64,000 nucleotides of DNA from Phenylobacterium deserti (GTDB lineage Bacteria > Pseudomonadota > Alphaproteobacteria > Caulobacterales > Caulobacteraceae), in contig NZ_QFYR01000006.1 in the NCBI RefSeq assembly GCF_003254705.1, positions 1 to 64,000 of the forward strand, given 5' to 3'. A program made the translations under genes and the position numbers. Below the pieces are notes generated by a model. That model was not told where the DNA came from and searched no databases. It was given only the letters and a program-made list of their open reading frames with translations. Positions within the stretch are counted from its first letter, which is position 1; each line of letters begins with the position of its first letter. Shown one piece after another: positions 18,131-25,763 of the stretch.

Positions 18131-19080
18131 CGGGCGAACCTGTAGGCGCGGATGTAGTCGATGGTCATGCCGGCCGGGAAGCGCGTGCTGGCGTCCGGCT
18201 GACCGGCCCAGTCGCCGCCGACCGCCACGTTGGCCAGCATGTACATAGGCTTGTGCATGTCGCCCGGGGTGGGGCGGCGATCGACCTGCCGACCATCAAT
18301 GAAGAACGTCAGGTTCTGACGGTCCCACGCGACGGCATAGGTGTGGAAGTCGTCCGGCGAGACCTTCACTTCCTTGGTCTGGGCCTTGATCACCTTGCTG
18401 TGGGCGTTGACGAACACCGTGGACGGATCGCCGATGCTCTCCATCACGTCGATCTCGGGCGGCCAGCTCAGGTCGAGGGGAAGCAGCCAGAACGCCGGCC
18501 ATATCCCTTTGCCGCGGGGCAGCTTGGCCCGCATCTCGAAGTAGCCGTACTGCTGGTGGAAGGACGGCTGGGTGGTGATCAGGCCAGAGATGTAGCGAAA
18601 GCCGCCGAGCTGGCTTTCCAGCGCCGCCGGCGTGCGGTCGACGCTGATGGTCAGCGTACCGCCGCCCACCTTGAACGGATCCAGGCCCAGCGGCCGGTGC
18701 ATCATGGGCGCCATGGTTTCATGGTCGCCATGCGGTCCAGCGTGACCCGGCATGTCCGGATCCACGTAGAGCTGCAGCTCCTTGTTCCACTTGAGAGTGC
18801 GCAGCTCGAAGTCGTCCTTGCCGGACTTGCTGAACACGTCGTTCCCGTCACGGAAGGTCGTGCGCCACACGCCCTGGCCGTTGCGGAACCGGCGGAAGCT
18901 GTCGAACTCATCCGCAAAGGTGAGCTGCAGCGGCCGCCCGTCCGGGGCCTTGGTCAGCGGCGGGGTGGCTGCGGCGGCGGGCTCGCCTGCCCGGAGGCAT
19001 GCGGCCAGAGCGAGGGCGAGAACCGCTGCGCCGGCTCCCGCGGTGCGGGAGCGGCCAGTTACTGTACGCTTGGTCTGCAT
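18127..19080 (-). CDS. GH16 endoglucanase, ExoK-like
   Basis: A 317-residue secreted or lipid-anchored glycoside hydrolase family 16 enzyme. The signature E-I-D-V-M-E is at residues 209-214, with E209 the likely nucleophile and E214 the acid/base. The start at 19080 opens a signal peptide (A-V-L-A-L-A-L-A-A-C), with a cysteine that may be a lipobox. ExoK-type GH16 enzymes cut nascent succinoglycan and set chain length. Position between polymerase and Wzc genes fits this role. The bond cleaved cannot be stated from sequence. Confidence 0.9.
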   Translation of the reverse strand: MQTKRTVTGRSRTAGAGAAVLALALAACLRAGEPAAAATPPLTKAPDGRPLQLTFADEFDSFRRFRNGQGVWRTTFRDGNDVFSKSGKDDFELRTLKWNKELQLYVDPDMPGHAGPHGDHETMAPMMHRPLGLDPFKVGGGTLTISVDRTPAALESQLGGFRYISGLITTQPSFHQQYGYFEMRAKLPRGKGIWPAFWLLPLDLSWPPEIDVMESIGDPSTVFVNAHSKVIKAQTKEVKVSPDDFHTYAVAWDRQNLTFFIDGRQVDRRPTPGDMHKPMYMLANVAVGGDWAGQPDASTRFPAGMTIDYIRAYRFAR

Positions 19081-19097
19081 CGCGCGTCCGCCGAGCC

Positions 19098-21305
19098 TCA
19101 CGCTGCGGCGATGTAGTAGTTCTTGAAGTAGCCGTAGTAGTCGCTGCTGTCGCCGTAGCCGTAGCGAGCCTGACCCTTGACGTTGACCTTGGTCAGCAGG
19201 GCGCCGGCGACGTTGGCTCCGCACTCCTGCAGGATGTCCACGGCCGACTGGGCGGCGCGCAGCGGGGTCTTGTTCCACTGCACCAGGTAGAGGACCCGGT
19301 CGGCCTTGCCCGCCAGGATGCGGGCGTCGGCCACGCCCAGGATCGGCGGCGCGTCCAGGATGACGTAGTCGAACTGGTTGGACAGCTCGCGGAAGACCTC
19401 GTCCGTGTCCGGGTTCGAGAACAGGTCGTAGGGAACCGAGTTGCCGGCCGGCAGGATGAAGCAGTTGCTTTTGGCGTCGTGCACCAGGGCTTCGGTGAGC
19501 GGGACCTTGTCCTGCACCACTTCCACCAGACCCACTTCCTTCTTGCCGATCAGCTTGGTGACCCCCTGCTGACGCAGGTCGCAGTCCACCAGCACCACGC
19601 GCGAGCCGGACAGCGCCAGGGTGCGGGCCAGGCAGAAGGAGGTGAGGCTCTTGCCTTCGCGCGGCACCGCCGAGGTGATGGCGAGCAGCTTGGAGTCGCC
19701 CGTCGGATCGCTGACCATCAGGAAGGCGCGCAGGTTGCGGAACGCCTCCGCGAACCCCGAGAACGGATGGCTGACCAGGTACTCGGACGGTTCGGCCTGC
19801 GGGCCGCGCAGGCCCTTGGGCTTGATCGAGCGGAAGTCGGGCAGGACGCCGGCGAACGGCACGCCGAGCTCACGCTCAACGTCCACCCGGCTGCGCAGGT
19901 GCTTGTCCCAGAACTCGGCGATCAGGACCGACAGGCCGCCCGCCACCAGAGCCGCCAGGAAGGCGAGGGCGCCGGCGATCTTCATGTTCGGCGAGTAGGG
20001 CGAGGTCGGGACCGAGGCGCGCGAGTTGATGCTGCCGTCGGCCTGCTGAAGGCTGCCTTCGGCGGCCACCGTCTTGGCGCGGTTCAGATAGGCTTCGTAG
20101 ATCTGCTTGGCGGCGTCGGCGCGCTGTTGCAGGGCCACCAGGCCGACCTGCGCCTGACCATTCGCAGCCAGACCGCCTTGCGCCTGACCGCGGCTCGACA
20201 GCAGGGAGGCCTCGCGGCCGGCGGCGGCCGTGGCTTCCGCCCGCAGGTTGGACATGATGCGGTTGATCTCGGATTGGATCTGGCCGCGGATGTCGCGCAG
20301 CTGGGCTTGGGTGCGCTTCACTTCCGGATAGTCGTTGGTGAAGTCCGTCTGCAACTGGGCCAGGCGCACCGAAAGCTCGGCCTCGCGCTTGCGCAGCTCC
20401 ATGATCGTCTCGGAGCCCAGGGCCGCGCCGACATCGGCGCCGCCGTTGCCGTTGCGCAGCTGCTGCTGGGCGGCCGCCAGGCGGGCGCGCTTCTCGGCGG
20501 TCTCGGCCTTGGCGATGGCCAGCTGCTGGTTGATCGTCGAGACTTCCTGCTCGGCCATGGTCGCGCCTTCGGCGCTGAACAGGCCGTTGGCGTTCTTGTA
20601 TTGCTGCACCCGGGCTTCAGCGACCTCGGCGTCGCGGCGCATGCGCTCCAGGCTTTGGCCCAGTTCGCTGTTGGCCCGCGTCACCGCGTTCAGCTTCTCG
20701 TCCAGCTGGAGCTGAAGGTAGCTGTCCATCACCGTGTTGGCTGCCAGAGCGGCCTTTTCCGGCGAGGTGGAGTTGAAGCCGACCTGGACCACGTAGGTCA
20801 GGCCCGCGCGGCGGACCCACATCCGCGACAGCACCGCTTCAGTGGTGCGTTCCACCAGTTCCTTGCTGGGGTTGGCGATCGGCGGCTTGGCCGGCGTCAG
20901 GCCGAACATGCCGGGCGCCATGGCCGAGTTGAATTCTGGATCGTTCCAGAGCTGCAGCTTGCGCACCACGCGCTCAGCAACGGCTCGAGAGCGCAGGATC
21001 TCCACCTGAGTGTCCACCGCGCTGGTGTCGGCGGGCGCGCCGTTCGGCTGCTGCACGCTGGCGAGGTTCTGCTGCTTGGGGTCGATCACCACCGAGCCCC
21101 AGGCGCTGTAGACCGGCGTCTTCGTGGCGAAGGCGATCAGCACCAGCACGAACACCAGGCCGGCGACGCCCAGCCCGAGCTTGGCCCGCTGCAGGAGGAT
21201 GCCGAACAGCTGACGCAGGTGCATGCGTTCCGGTTCGATCGGCCGGAACGCTTGCCCGGGGTGCGCCACGGGCAGCTCGTGCGAGATCGGGATAAGGTTG
21301 TTCAT
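19098..21305 (-). CDS. Wzc/ExoP-type chain-length determinant with tyrosine autokinase domain
   Basis: A 735-residue bacterial tyrosine kinase. Residues about 30-490 form the Wzz-type periplasmic module between two membrane helices, with long coiled-coil segments and the proline-rich exit near P-T-S-P-Y-S-P-N. The cytoplasmic kinase has a Walker A (S-A-V-P-R-E-G-K-S, about 544-552), Walker A' (V-L-V-D-C-D-L-R) and Walker B (V-I-L-D-A-P-P). The C-terminus carries a tyrosine cluster (Y-G-Y-G...D-Y-Y-G-Y-F-K-N-Y-Y). It should control polymerisation and export with Wza. A large stem-loop at 21466-21517 separates it from the wza gene. Confidence 0.93.
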   Translation of the reverse strand: MNNLIPISHELPVAHPGQAFRPIEPERMHLRQLFGILLQRAKLGLGVAGLVFVLVLIAFATKTPVYSAWGSVVIDPKQQNLASVQQPNGAPADTSAVDTQVEILRSRAVAERVVRKLQLWNDPEFNSAMAPGMFGLTPAKPPIANPSKELVERTTEAVLSRMWVRRAGLTYVVQVGFNSTSPEKAALAANTVMDSYLQLQLDEKLNAVTRANSELGQSLERMRRDAEVAEARVQQYKNANGLFSAEGATMAEQEVSTINQQLAIAKAETAEKRARLAAAQQQLRNGNGGADVGAALGSETIMELRKREAELSVRLAQLQTDFTNDYPEVKRTQAQLRDIRGQIQSEINRIMSNLRAEATAAAGREASLLSSRGQAQGGLAANGQAQVGLVALQQRADAAKQIYEAYLNRAKTVAAEGSLQQADGSINSRASVPTSPYSPNMKIAGALAFLAALVAGGLSVLIAEFWDKHLRSRVDVERELGVPFAGVLPDFRSIKPKGLRGPQAEPSEYLVSHPFSGFAEAFRNLRAFLMVSDPTGDSKLLAITSAVPREGKSLTSFCLARTLALSGSRVVLVDCDLRQQGVTKLIGKKEVGLVEVVQDKVPLTEALVHDAKSNCFILPAGNSVPYDLFSNPDTDEVFRELSNQFDYVILDAPPILGVADARILAGKADRVLYLVQWNKTPLRAAQSAVDILQECGANVAGALLTKVNVKGQARYGYGDSSDYYGYFKNYYIAAA

Positions 21306-21465
21306 CTTGGACCTGCGATCAGACGTGCGGCAGGGTGGAGGTCCGGAGGCCGATATGGCCCCGGTCCGGCGTCGGCGCGCAGGGGCTTGGAAACCCTCTC
21401 ATTGCGCGCTCTCCAACACGGGCCCCCAGGCCCCACCCACAAACGGAAACTAGCTTCGCCAATAA

Positions 21466-21517
21466 TCCCTTCGCAGGGGCCGGGTTCCGCCATGGAACCG
21501 GGCCGCCGACGAAGGGA
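21466..21517 (-). repeat. Long stem-loop between wza and wzc
   Basis: The outer arms TCCCTTCG (21466-21473) and CGAAGGGA (21510-21517) enclose an inner hairpin GGCC-G-GGTTCC / GGAACC-G-GGCC with loop GCCAT. It lies in the 234-base gap between the wza stop (21540) and the wzc start (21305). It could attenuate transcription or protect the upstream message. There is no long T run after it on the minus strand. Confidence 0.65.
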
Positions 21518-21539
21518 CCGCAAAACGCGACGGGCGCCC

Positions 21540-22220
21540 TTAGAACGGGCGGATCAGCATCCCCACCAGGCCGGAGACGCCCTGGAAGTTCTGGATGAAG
21601 GACTTCCCGCCGGAGGTGTCGACGACGATGATGTCGTTGCCATAGACCTGCGGGTCCTGAGCCTTGCCCGAGCGGATCTGGCTGAGGTCGTAGAAGGCGC
21701 TGCGGCGCTCGCCTCCGACCTGCCGGAAGACCGCCACGCGCTTGACGTTGGCGAGCTTGGGATCGGGGCCCTTCGCCAGCGACACCGCCTGGATCAGGGT
21801 GGTCGGGCCGGTCAGGGGGTACACGCCCGGTGCGTTGACCGCGCCGTCGATGGTCACCCGCTGGCTTTGGGCCTCCTTGACGGTGACCACCACCTGCGGG
21901 TCCTTCATGTACTTGGCCTTGAGCGCCGTTGCGATGTCGTCGGACAGCTCGGCGGGCGTGCGGCCAGCAGCGGGCATCTGGCCCACCATGGGCAGCAGCA
22001 CGCGGCCGCTGGTGTCGACCTGAACCGTGCGGGTCAGGTCGGGCACCTGCGAGACGTTGATGTCCAGGGTGTCCTGGGGCCCGATCCGGTAGTCGACGGC
22101 GGCGAGCGAGGCTCGCGTCACCGTGTCCGGCGGTGGCAAGGGCGGACCGCCGGCGAACGCCGGCGAAGCCGCAGACGCGATAAGCGCCGCGGCGACGAGC
22201 GAGGGCAGACGCCTACGCAT
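21540..22220 (-). CDS. Wza/ExoF-type polysaccharide export protein
   Basis: A 226-residue exported protein with a signal peptide ending S-P-A-F-A-G. The polysaccharide export domain begins at about residue 40 (V-D-Y-R-I-G-P-Q-D-T-L-D-I-N-V), and an SLBB domain follows (V-T-I-D-G-A-V-N-A-P-G-V-Y-P-L). It resembles the short ExoF-like class rather than full-length Wza; there is no lipobox. It should form or gate the outer-membrane exit with the Wzc-type protein. A weak GGAAC-N17-AGTT match lies upstream. Confidence 0.9.
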   Translation of the reverse strand: MRRRLPSLVAAALIASAASPAFAGGPPLPPPDTVTRASLAAVDYRIGPQDTLDINVSQVPDLTRTVQVDTSGRVLLPMVGQMPAAGRTPAELSDDIATALKAKYMKDPQVVVTVKEAQSQRVTIDGAVNAPGVYPLTGPTTLIQAVSLAKGPDPKLANVKRVAVFRQVGGERRSAFYDLSQIRSGKAQDPQVYGNDIIVVDTSGGKSFIQNFQGVSGLVGMLIRPF

Positions 22221-22546
22221 GTGGTTGACTCCAAAATCGCGACCAGACGATTGCGGCTGGCTTGAAACCTTCTGCCGCGGCCAACCAACTCCCTCATGGT
22301 GGAAGCTGTTCCCGCGCTGCAGCGGAATTCAGTCAAGCTGCACGGCAGATCATCGGTTTGTGACTGGCCGACGCCCTGACGGCCGCTGTAGCGATGCAAC
22401 GGCGCCTGACAATTGACCTACCCGCCTGCGGCTGGCGGGACTGGCGCTCGCCTCGGCATCTCGCACTTGCGAAAAACATTTGGCGCCGCGAAACTCCGAC
22501 TACGCGTCGCTTGTTGGTGTGCTCGTAAGTACCCGGAGTTGTCGTC
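22221..22546. other. Divergent intergenic region, wza / 62-residue small protein
   Basis: A gap of 326 bases between divergent genes. On the minus strand GGAAC (22312-22308) and AGTT (22290-22287) are 17 bases apart, a weak match to the stress sigma factor pattern. On the plus strand side there is a hairpin CCCGCC (22421-22426) / GGCGGG (22434-22439). No further gene is supported. Confidence 0.4.
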
Positions 22547-22735
22547 ATGCAGGAGCCGTTGTTCGCCTATTCGCTCAGCCAGGCTGAGAACGGTTGGCGC
22601 TGGAGCGTCTACGATGAGGACGGCGTCACGGTTGGCCGAGGCGCCGACCAGAGCCGTGACCTGGCAAAGGCCGCTATCGATCGGCTGCTGCGCGAGAGCC
22701 GTTCCTTCGCCTCTCCCGACGCAAAGATTTTCTAG
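22547..22735 (+). CDS. Small conserved protein (62 aa), G-W-x-W family
   Basis: A 62-residue soluble protein of no recognised family. It shares a clear pattern with the 65-residue protein at 33572: F-x-Y near residue 8, then G-W-x-W, D-x-x-G, G-R-G or G-R-A, and a C-terminal amphipathic helix ending I-D-R-L-L-R. The predicted fold is a short beta-hairpin pair followed by one helix. It sits between the export gene and the ExoY-like gene, on the same strand as the latter, but a strong terminator (22761-22791) follows. Reality as a gene is supported mainly by the second copy. Confidence 0.7.
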   Translation: MQEPLFAYSLSQAENGWRWSVYDEDGVTVGRGADQSRDLAKAAIDRLLRESRSFASPDAKIF

Positions 22736-22760
22736 CTTCTCTGTAGAAGGCAGGCCTTGC

Positions 22761-22791
22761 GAAATGACGCACTCACGGCGTGCGTCGTTTC
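22761..22791 (+). terminator. Terminator after the 62-residue gene
   Basis: Arms GAAATGACGCAC (22761-22772) and GTGCGTCGTTTC (22780-22791) pair over 12 positions with one G-T wobble, leaving a seven-base loop. It starts 26 bases after the stop codon. It isolates the small gene from the ExoY-like gene downstream. Confidence 0.75.
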
Positions 22792-22917
22792 ATGATTTCC
22801 ACTGAAAAATCAGCAGAATACCTCCACCCGTGGCTGCAAGCGTAGCCTCGGCGCAGGCGCTTGCGCCCACTTCTGAGGCGCCATCTGCGCCAAGCGAGAT
22901 TTTGTTGTTTTCGGGGC

Positions 22918-22942
22918 GGAACCGTAGGCTTGGCCACTGGTT
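22918..22942 (+). promoter_or_regulatory. Candidate EcfG/SigT promoter for the ExoY-like gene
   Basis: GGAAC (22918-22922) and GGTT (22939-22942) are 16 bases apart, matching the stress sigma factor spacing. The site lies downstream of the terminator at 22761-22791 and 57 bases before the ExoY-like ATG, so it is well placed to drive that gene. Confidence 0.55.
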
Positions 22943-22955
22943 GATGGCCCGTCTC

Positions 22956-22974
22956 GGCAAGGACAGGCCTTGCC
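22956..22974 (+). promoter_or_regulatory. Leader hairpin before the ExoY-like gene
   Basis: A perfect seven-base stem GGCAAGG (22956-22962) / CCTTGCC (22968-22974) with loop ACAGG. If transcription starts about seven bases after the predicted -10 element, this hairpin forms the 5' end of the message, which would affect stability or translation. Confidence 0.5.
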
Positions 22975-22998
22975 AAGCGTGCTTCCGATTGAGCCCCG

Positions 22999-23676
22999 AT
23001 GTCAGAACTCACCTACGCACCGCGGGCAGTCGCGCGTCCTTCAGGGCCGCCGACGAGCCTGTCCCTCGACCAGGCGCTGACCTCGTCGATGAACATACTG
23101 GTCGCTCTGGCCGCCCTCATCTTCCTTGCGCCCCTGATGATCGCCGTTGCGATCGCAGTCTATGCGCAGGACGGCGGCCCCGTGCTGTTCGCCCACCGAC
23201 GCATCGGGCGGAATGGTCGCTACTTCTATTGCTTCAAGTTCCGCAGCATGGCGGCGGACGCCGAAGAGCGGCTCGCCAAGCTGCTTTCCACCGACCCCGT
23301 CGCTCGCGCGGAGTGGGAGAAGGACCACAAGCTGCGCAACGATCCTCGCGTGACGCGTCTCGGCGCCTTCCTGCGCAAGTCCAGCCTCGATGAGCTGCCG
23401 CAGCTGTTCAACGTGCTGCGCGGTGAAATGAGCCTGGTCGGCCCCCGTCCCATCGTGGAGGCGGAGATCGCCAAGTACGGCCGCCGCTTCCGCCAGTACT
23501 GCACCGTCAAGCCGGGCATCACCGGCCTTTGGCAGGTGAGCGGGCGCAACGACACCACCTACACCCAGCGCGTCGCTATGGACTGCGTCTACGCCAAGCG
23601 TCGCAACTTCCTGCTCGACGCCTACGTTCTGGCGGCGACTGTTCCTGCGGTTCTCTCCCGTCGAGGTTCCTACTGA
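22999..23676 (+). CDS. ExoY-like undecaprenyl-phosphate glycosyl phosphotransferase
   Basis: A 225-residue initiating sugar transferase. It has one membrane helix (about 33-56) and the catalytic core with [27 protein letters not shown] and [12 protein letters not shown]. ExoY-type enzymes transfer the first sugar phosphate (galactose in succinoglycan) to undecaprenyl phosphate. Here the sugar is not known. A candidate stress promoter and a leader hairpin lie upstream; the next gene overlaps the stop codon. Confidence 0.93.
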   Translation: MSELTYAPRAVARPSGPPTSLSLDQALTSSMNILVALAALIFLAPLMIAVAIAVYAQDGGPVLFAHRRIGRNGRYFYCFKFRSMAADAEERLAKLLSTDPVARAEWEKDHKLRNDPRVTRLGAFLRKSSLDELPQLFNVLRGEMSLVGPRPIVEAEIAKYGRRFRQYCTVKPGITGLWQVSGRNDTTYTQRVAMDCVYAKRRNFLLDAYVLAATVPAVLSRRGSY

Positions 23677-24380
23677 AGATCCCAGCGCCCGGCCTCATCG
23701 GCCTGCTCCGCCGCATCGAGAGCCGGGCCCTCCTTCTGCTGCTGGTCTTCGCGACGGCGGTTTGGGCCTTCCTGAACGTCGCATCTGAAGTGAGCGAGGG
23801 CGATACGGACGCCCTCGATCGGCAGATCCTGCTGTCCTTGCGCAATCCGGCCGATCCCAACGACCCGATCGGCTCGCGCACCTTCGAAGAGTCCATGCGC
23901 GACGTGACCGCCATTGGCGGCTTCACCGTTCTGACGCTGGTCACGGTGCTGGCCGTGTTGATCTTCCTGTTTCACCGCAGGCCCCGGCATGCCGCAGTGA
24001 TGGCCGGCACGGTGCTGCTGGCTCAGTTCTGCAGCGAGGCGTTGAAGCTCGTCTACGCCCGTCCCCGGCCCGACCTTGTGTCCCACGGCAGCTACGTCTA
24101 CTCGGGCAGCTTTCCCAGCGGCCACTCGATGCTCGCTGCGGCGACCTACCTGACGCTGGCCGTGCTGATCGCCAGCCTCGAAGCGCGGCGCGCCACCAAG
24201 ATCATGATCTTCATCACCGCGGGTTTGGTGGTGGTCGGCGTGGGCTTCAGCCGCGTCTATCTCGGCGTCCACTGGCCCACGGACGTCCTCGGCGGCTGGT
24301 GTGTCGGCGCCGCCTGGGCGATCGCCGCCTGGTTCGTCCTGGCCCGCTCGGGCGCCCGGCTGAGAGGCCCGCCGAGCTGA
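23673..24380 (+). CDS. PAP2-family membrane phosphatase
   Basis: A 235-residue type 2 phosphatidic acid phosphatase with six membrane helices. The three catalytic motifs are present: K-L-V-Y-A-R-P-R-P, S-F-P-S-G-H-S, and S-R-V-Y-L-G-V-H-W-P-T-D. It may recycle undecaprenyl diphosphate to the monophosphate needed by the ExoY-like enzyme. The start is unusual. Coding sequence of the family begins right at the exoY-like stop and the only in-frame candidate there is CTG 23673, overlapping TGA and preceded by GAGG at good spacing. The next in-frame start upstream is TTG 23529 inside the neighbouring gene. Confidence 0.88.
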   Translation: MKIPAPGLIGLLRRIESRALLLLLVFATAVWAFLNVASEVSEGDTDALDRQILLSLRNPADPNDPIGSRTFEESMRDVTAIGGFTVLTLVTVLAVLIFLFHRRPRHAAVMAGTVLLAQFCSEALKLVYARPRPDLVSHGSYVYSGSFPSGHSMLAAATYLTLAVLIASLEARRATKIMIFITAGLVVVGVGFSRVYLGVHWPTDVLGGWCVGAAWAIAAWFVLARSGARLRGPPS

Positions 24381-24387
24381 GCCTGCC

Positions 24388-25032
24388 CTACGGGCGCGCC
24401 GCCAGAGCTTTCGCAACGACGGGCGCAAGCCCGCGCGCGATGATCTTCACCCCCTCGGCGTTGGGATGGATCCCGTCCGGCTGGTTCAGCGCCCGCCTGC
24501 GGCCCACGCCCGCCAGAAGATCCGGATAGAGCGCCGCGCCGTACTGCCGAGCCAGGGCGGGGAAGATGGCGTTGAAGTCCCGCGCATAGTTTCGGCCGAT
24601 CTCCGGCGGCGCCGCGATGCCGGCCAGCACGATGCCCATGCGCCGCGCCCGGAGGCGGGTCAGGATGCGCTCGAGGTTGGCGCGGCTGGTCCGCGGATCG
24701 ATGCCGCGCAGCAGGTCATTGCCGCCCAGAGCCACCACGCACACGCTGGTGTCCGGCTGGACGCTGAAGTTGACCCGCGAGGCGCCGCCGGCCGTGGTGT
24801 CGCCGCTTACGCCCGCGCCCCGCACGACGTTCGCAACGCCCATTCGCTCGAGCGCCAGGTGCAGCTGGTTCGGCAGAGCCGCCGCCGCCGGCAGGCCCAG
24901 GCCCGCGGTGATGGAGTCACCCAGCATGGTCACCACCTTGCCGCGGGCGGCGAGGGCGGTCACCGGCCAGACGGCCAGGCCCGCCGCCAGCAAGGTCCGT
25001 CGTGTGGTGGAGAAGTCGGATGTTTCAGCCAT
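24388..25032 (-). CDS. SGNH-type arylesterase/thioesterase (TesA-like)
   Basis: A 214-residue GDSL esterase exported to the periplasm. A twin-arginine-like leader (T-R-R-T-L-L-A-A-G) precedes the mature part. The catalytic blocks are G-D-S-I-T-A-G (nucleophile serine), G-N-D-L-L-R-G, and D-G-I-H-P-N with the catalytic D and H. It is divergent from the ybbA/ybbP-type ABC genes, the same arrangement as tesA in many proteobacteria. Confidence 0.92.
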   Translation of the reverse strand: MAETSDFSTTRRTLLAAGLAVWPVTALAARGKVVTMLGDSITAGLGLPAAAALPNQLHLALERMGVANVVRGAGVSGDTTAGGASRVNFSVQPDTSVCVVALGGNDLLRGIDPRTSRANLERILTRLRARRMGIVLAGIAAPPEIGRNYARDFNAIFPALARQYGAALYPDLLAGVGRRRALNQPDGIHPNAEGVKIIARGLAPVVAKALAARP

Positions 25033-25082
25033 TCGGCTTCCTATCTAGGGTGACCTGAACTTCCCACAACGCAGAGGTCCGC

Positions 25083-25763
25083 TTGCCAGACGCGCCCGTC
25101 GATCCGCTCGTCCTGGAACAGGTCGGCCTCACCTTGCCTTCGCCAGCAGGCCCGGTGGAAATCCTCCGCGGCCTGGACCTGAACGTGGCGACCGGCGAGC
25201 AACTGGCCCTGCTGGGCCCCTCCGGTTCCGGCAAGTCGTCGCTGATCTCCCTGGCTGCCGGCCTGGAGCGGCCGACCCAAGGCCGCGTGCGGCTCTTCGG
25301 ACAAGATCTCGCCAGCCTCGACGAGGACGGCCGCGCGCGCCTGCGGCGTGGACGCGTGTCCCTTGTCTTCCAGAGCTTCCACCTCCTGCCGAACATGACG
25401 GCGGTGGAGAACGTCGCGGCGCCGCTGGAGATCGCCGGCGTGCGGCAGGCGGATCGAACCGCGCGCGACTGGCTGGACCGCGTCGGCCTTTCGGCCCGGA
25501 TGCACCACTATCCCCACCAGCTCTCCGGCGGCGAGCAGCAGCGCGTGGCCCTGGCGCGGGCGCTGGCCGGTCGACCGGCGCTGCTGTTCGCGGACGAGCC
25601 GACAGGCAACCTCGACGCGGCCAACGCCGCGCGGGTGGCGGATCTGATGTTCGAGCTCGTCAGCCAGACGGGCGCCGCCCTTGTGCTGGTCACCCACGAC
25701 GAAGCCCTGGCCCGCCGGGCTGGACGGACGGTGCGACTGGCCGCGGGAGCCGTGGCTGCATGA
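25083..25763 (+). CDS. ABC transporter ATP-binding protein, YbbA-like
   Basis: A 226-residue LolD/MacB-class ATPase. It has Walker A (G-P-S-G-S-G-K-S), Q-loop region (L-V-F-Q-S-F), signature L-S-G-G-E-Q-Q-R-V-A, Walker B (L-L-F-A-D-E-P-T) and an H-loop histidine (V-T-H-D-E). The start is TTG. It overlaps the permease gene by four bases (ATGA) and lies divergent to the TesA-like esterase, as YbbA/YbbP do. The transported molecule is unknown. Confidence 0.93.
   Translation: MPDAPVDPLVLEQVGLTLPSPAGPVEILRGLDLNVATGEQLALLGPSGSGKSSLISLAAGLERPTQGRVRLFGQDLASLDEDGRARLRRGRVSLVFQSFHLLPNMTAVENVAAPLEIAGVRQADRTARDWLDRVGLSARMHHYPHQLSGGEQQRVALARALAGRPALLFADEPTGNLDAANAARVADLMFELVSQTGAALVLVTHDEALARRAGRTVRLAAGAVAA

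Noticed and set aside
18999-22265. A 1088-codon open frame antisense to the wzc/wza region, and similar long frames antisense to AsmA (6724-8841) and to the RND transporter (60876-63650)
   Set aside because: They are composed of H, Q, G, R, V-rich text typical of the shadow frame of high-GC genes, match no family, and lie fully over well-recognised genes.
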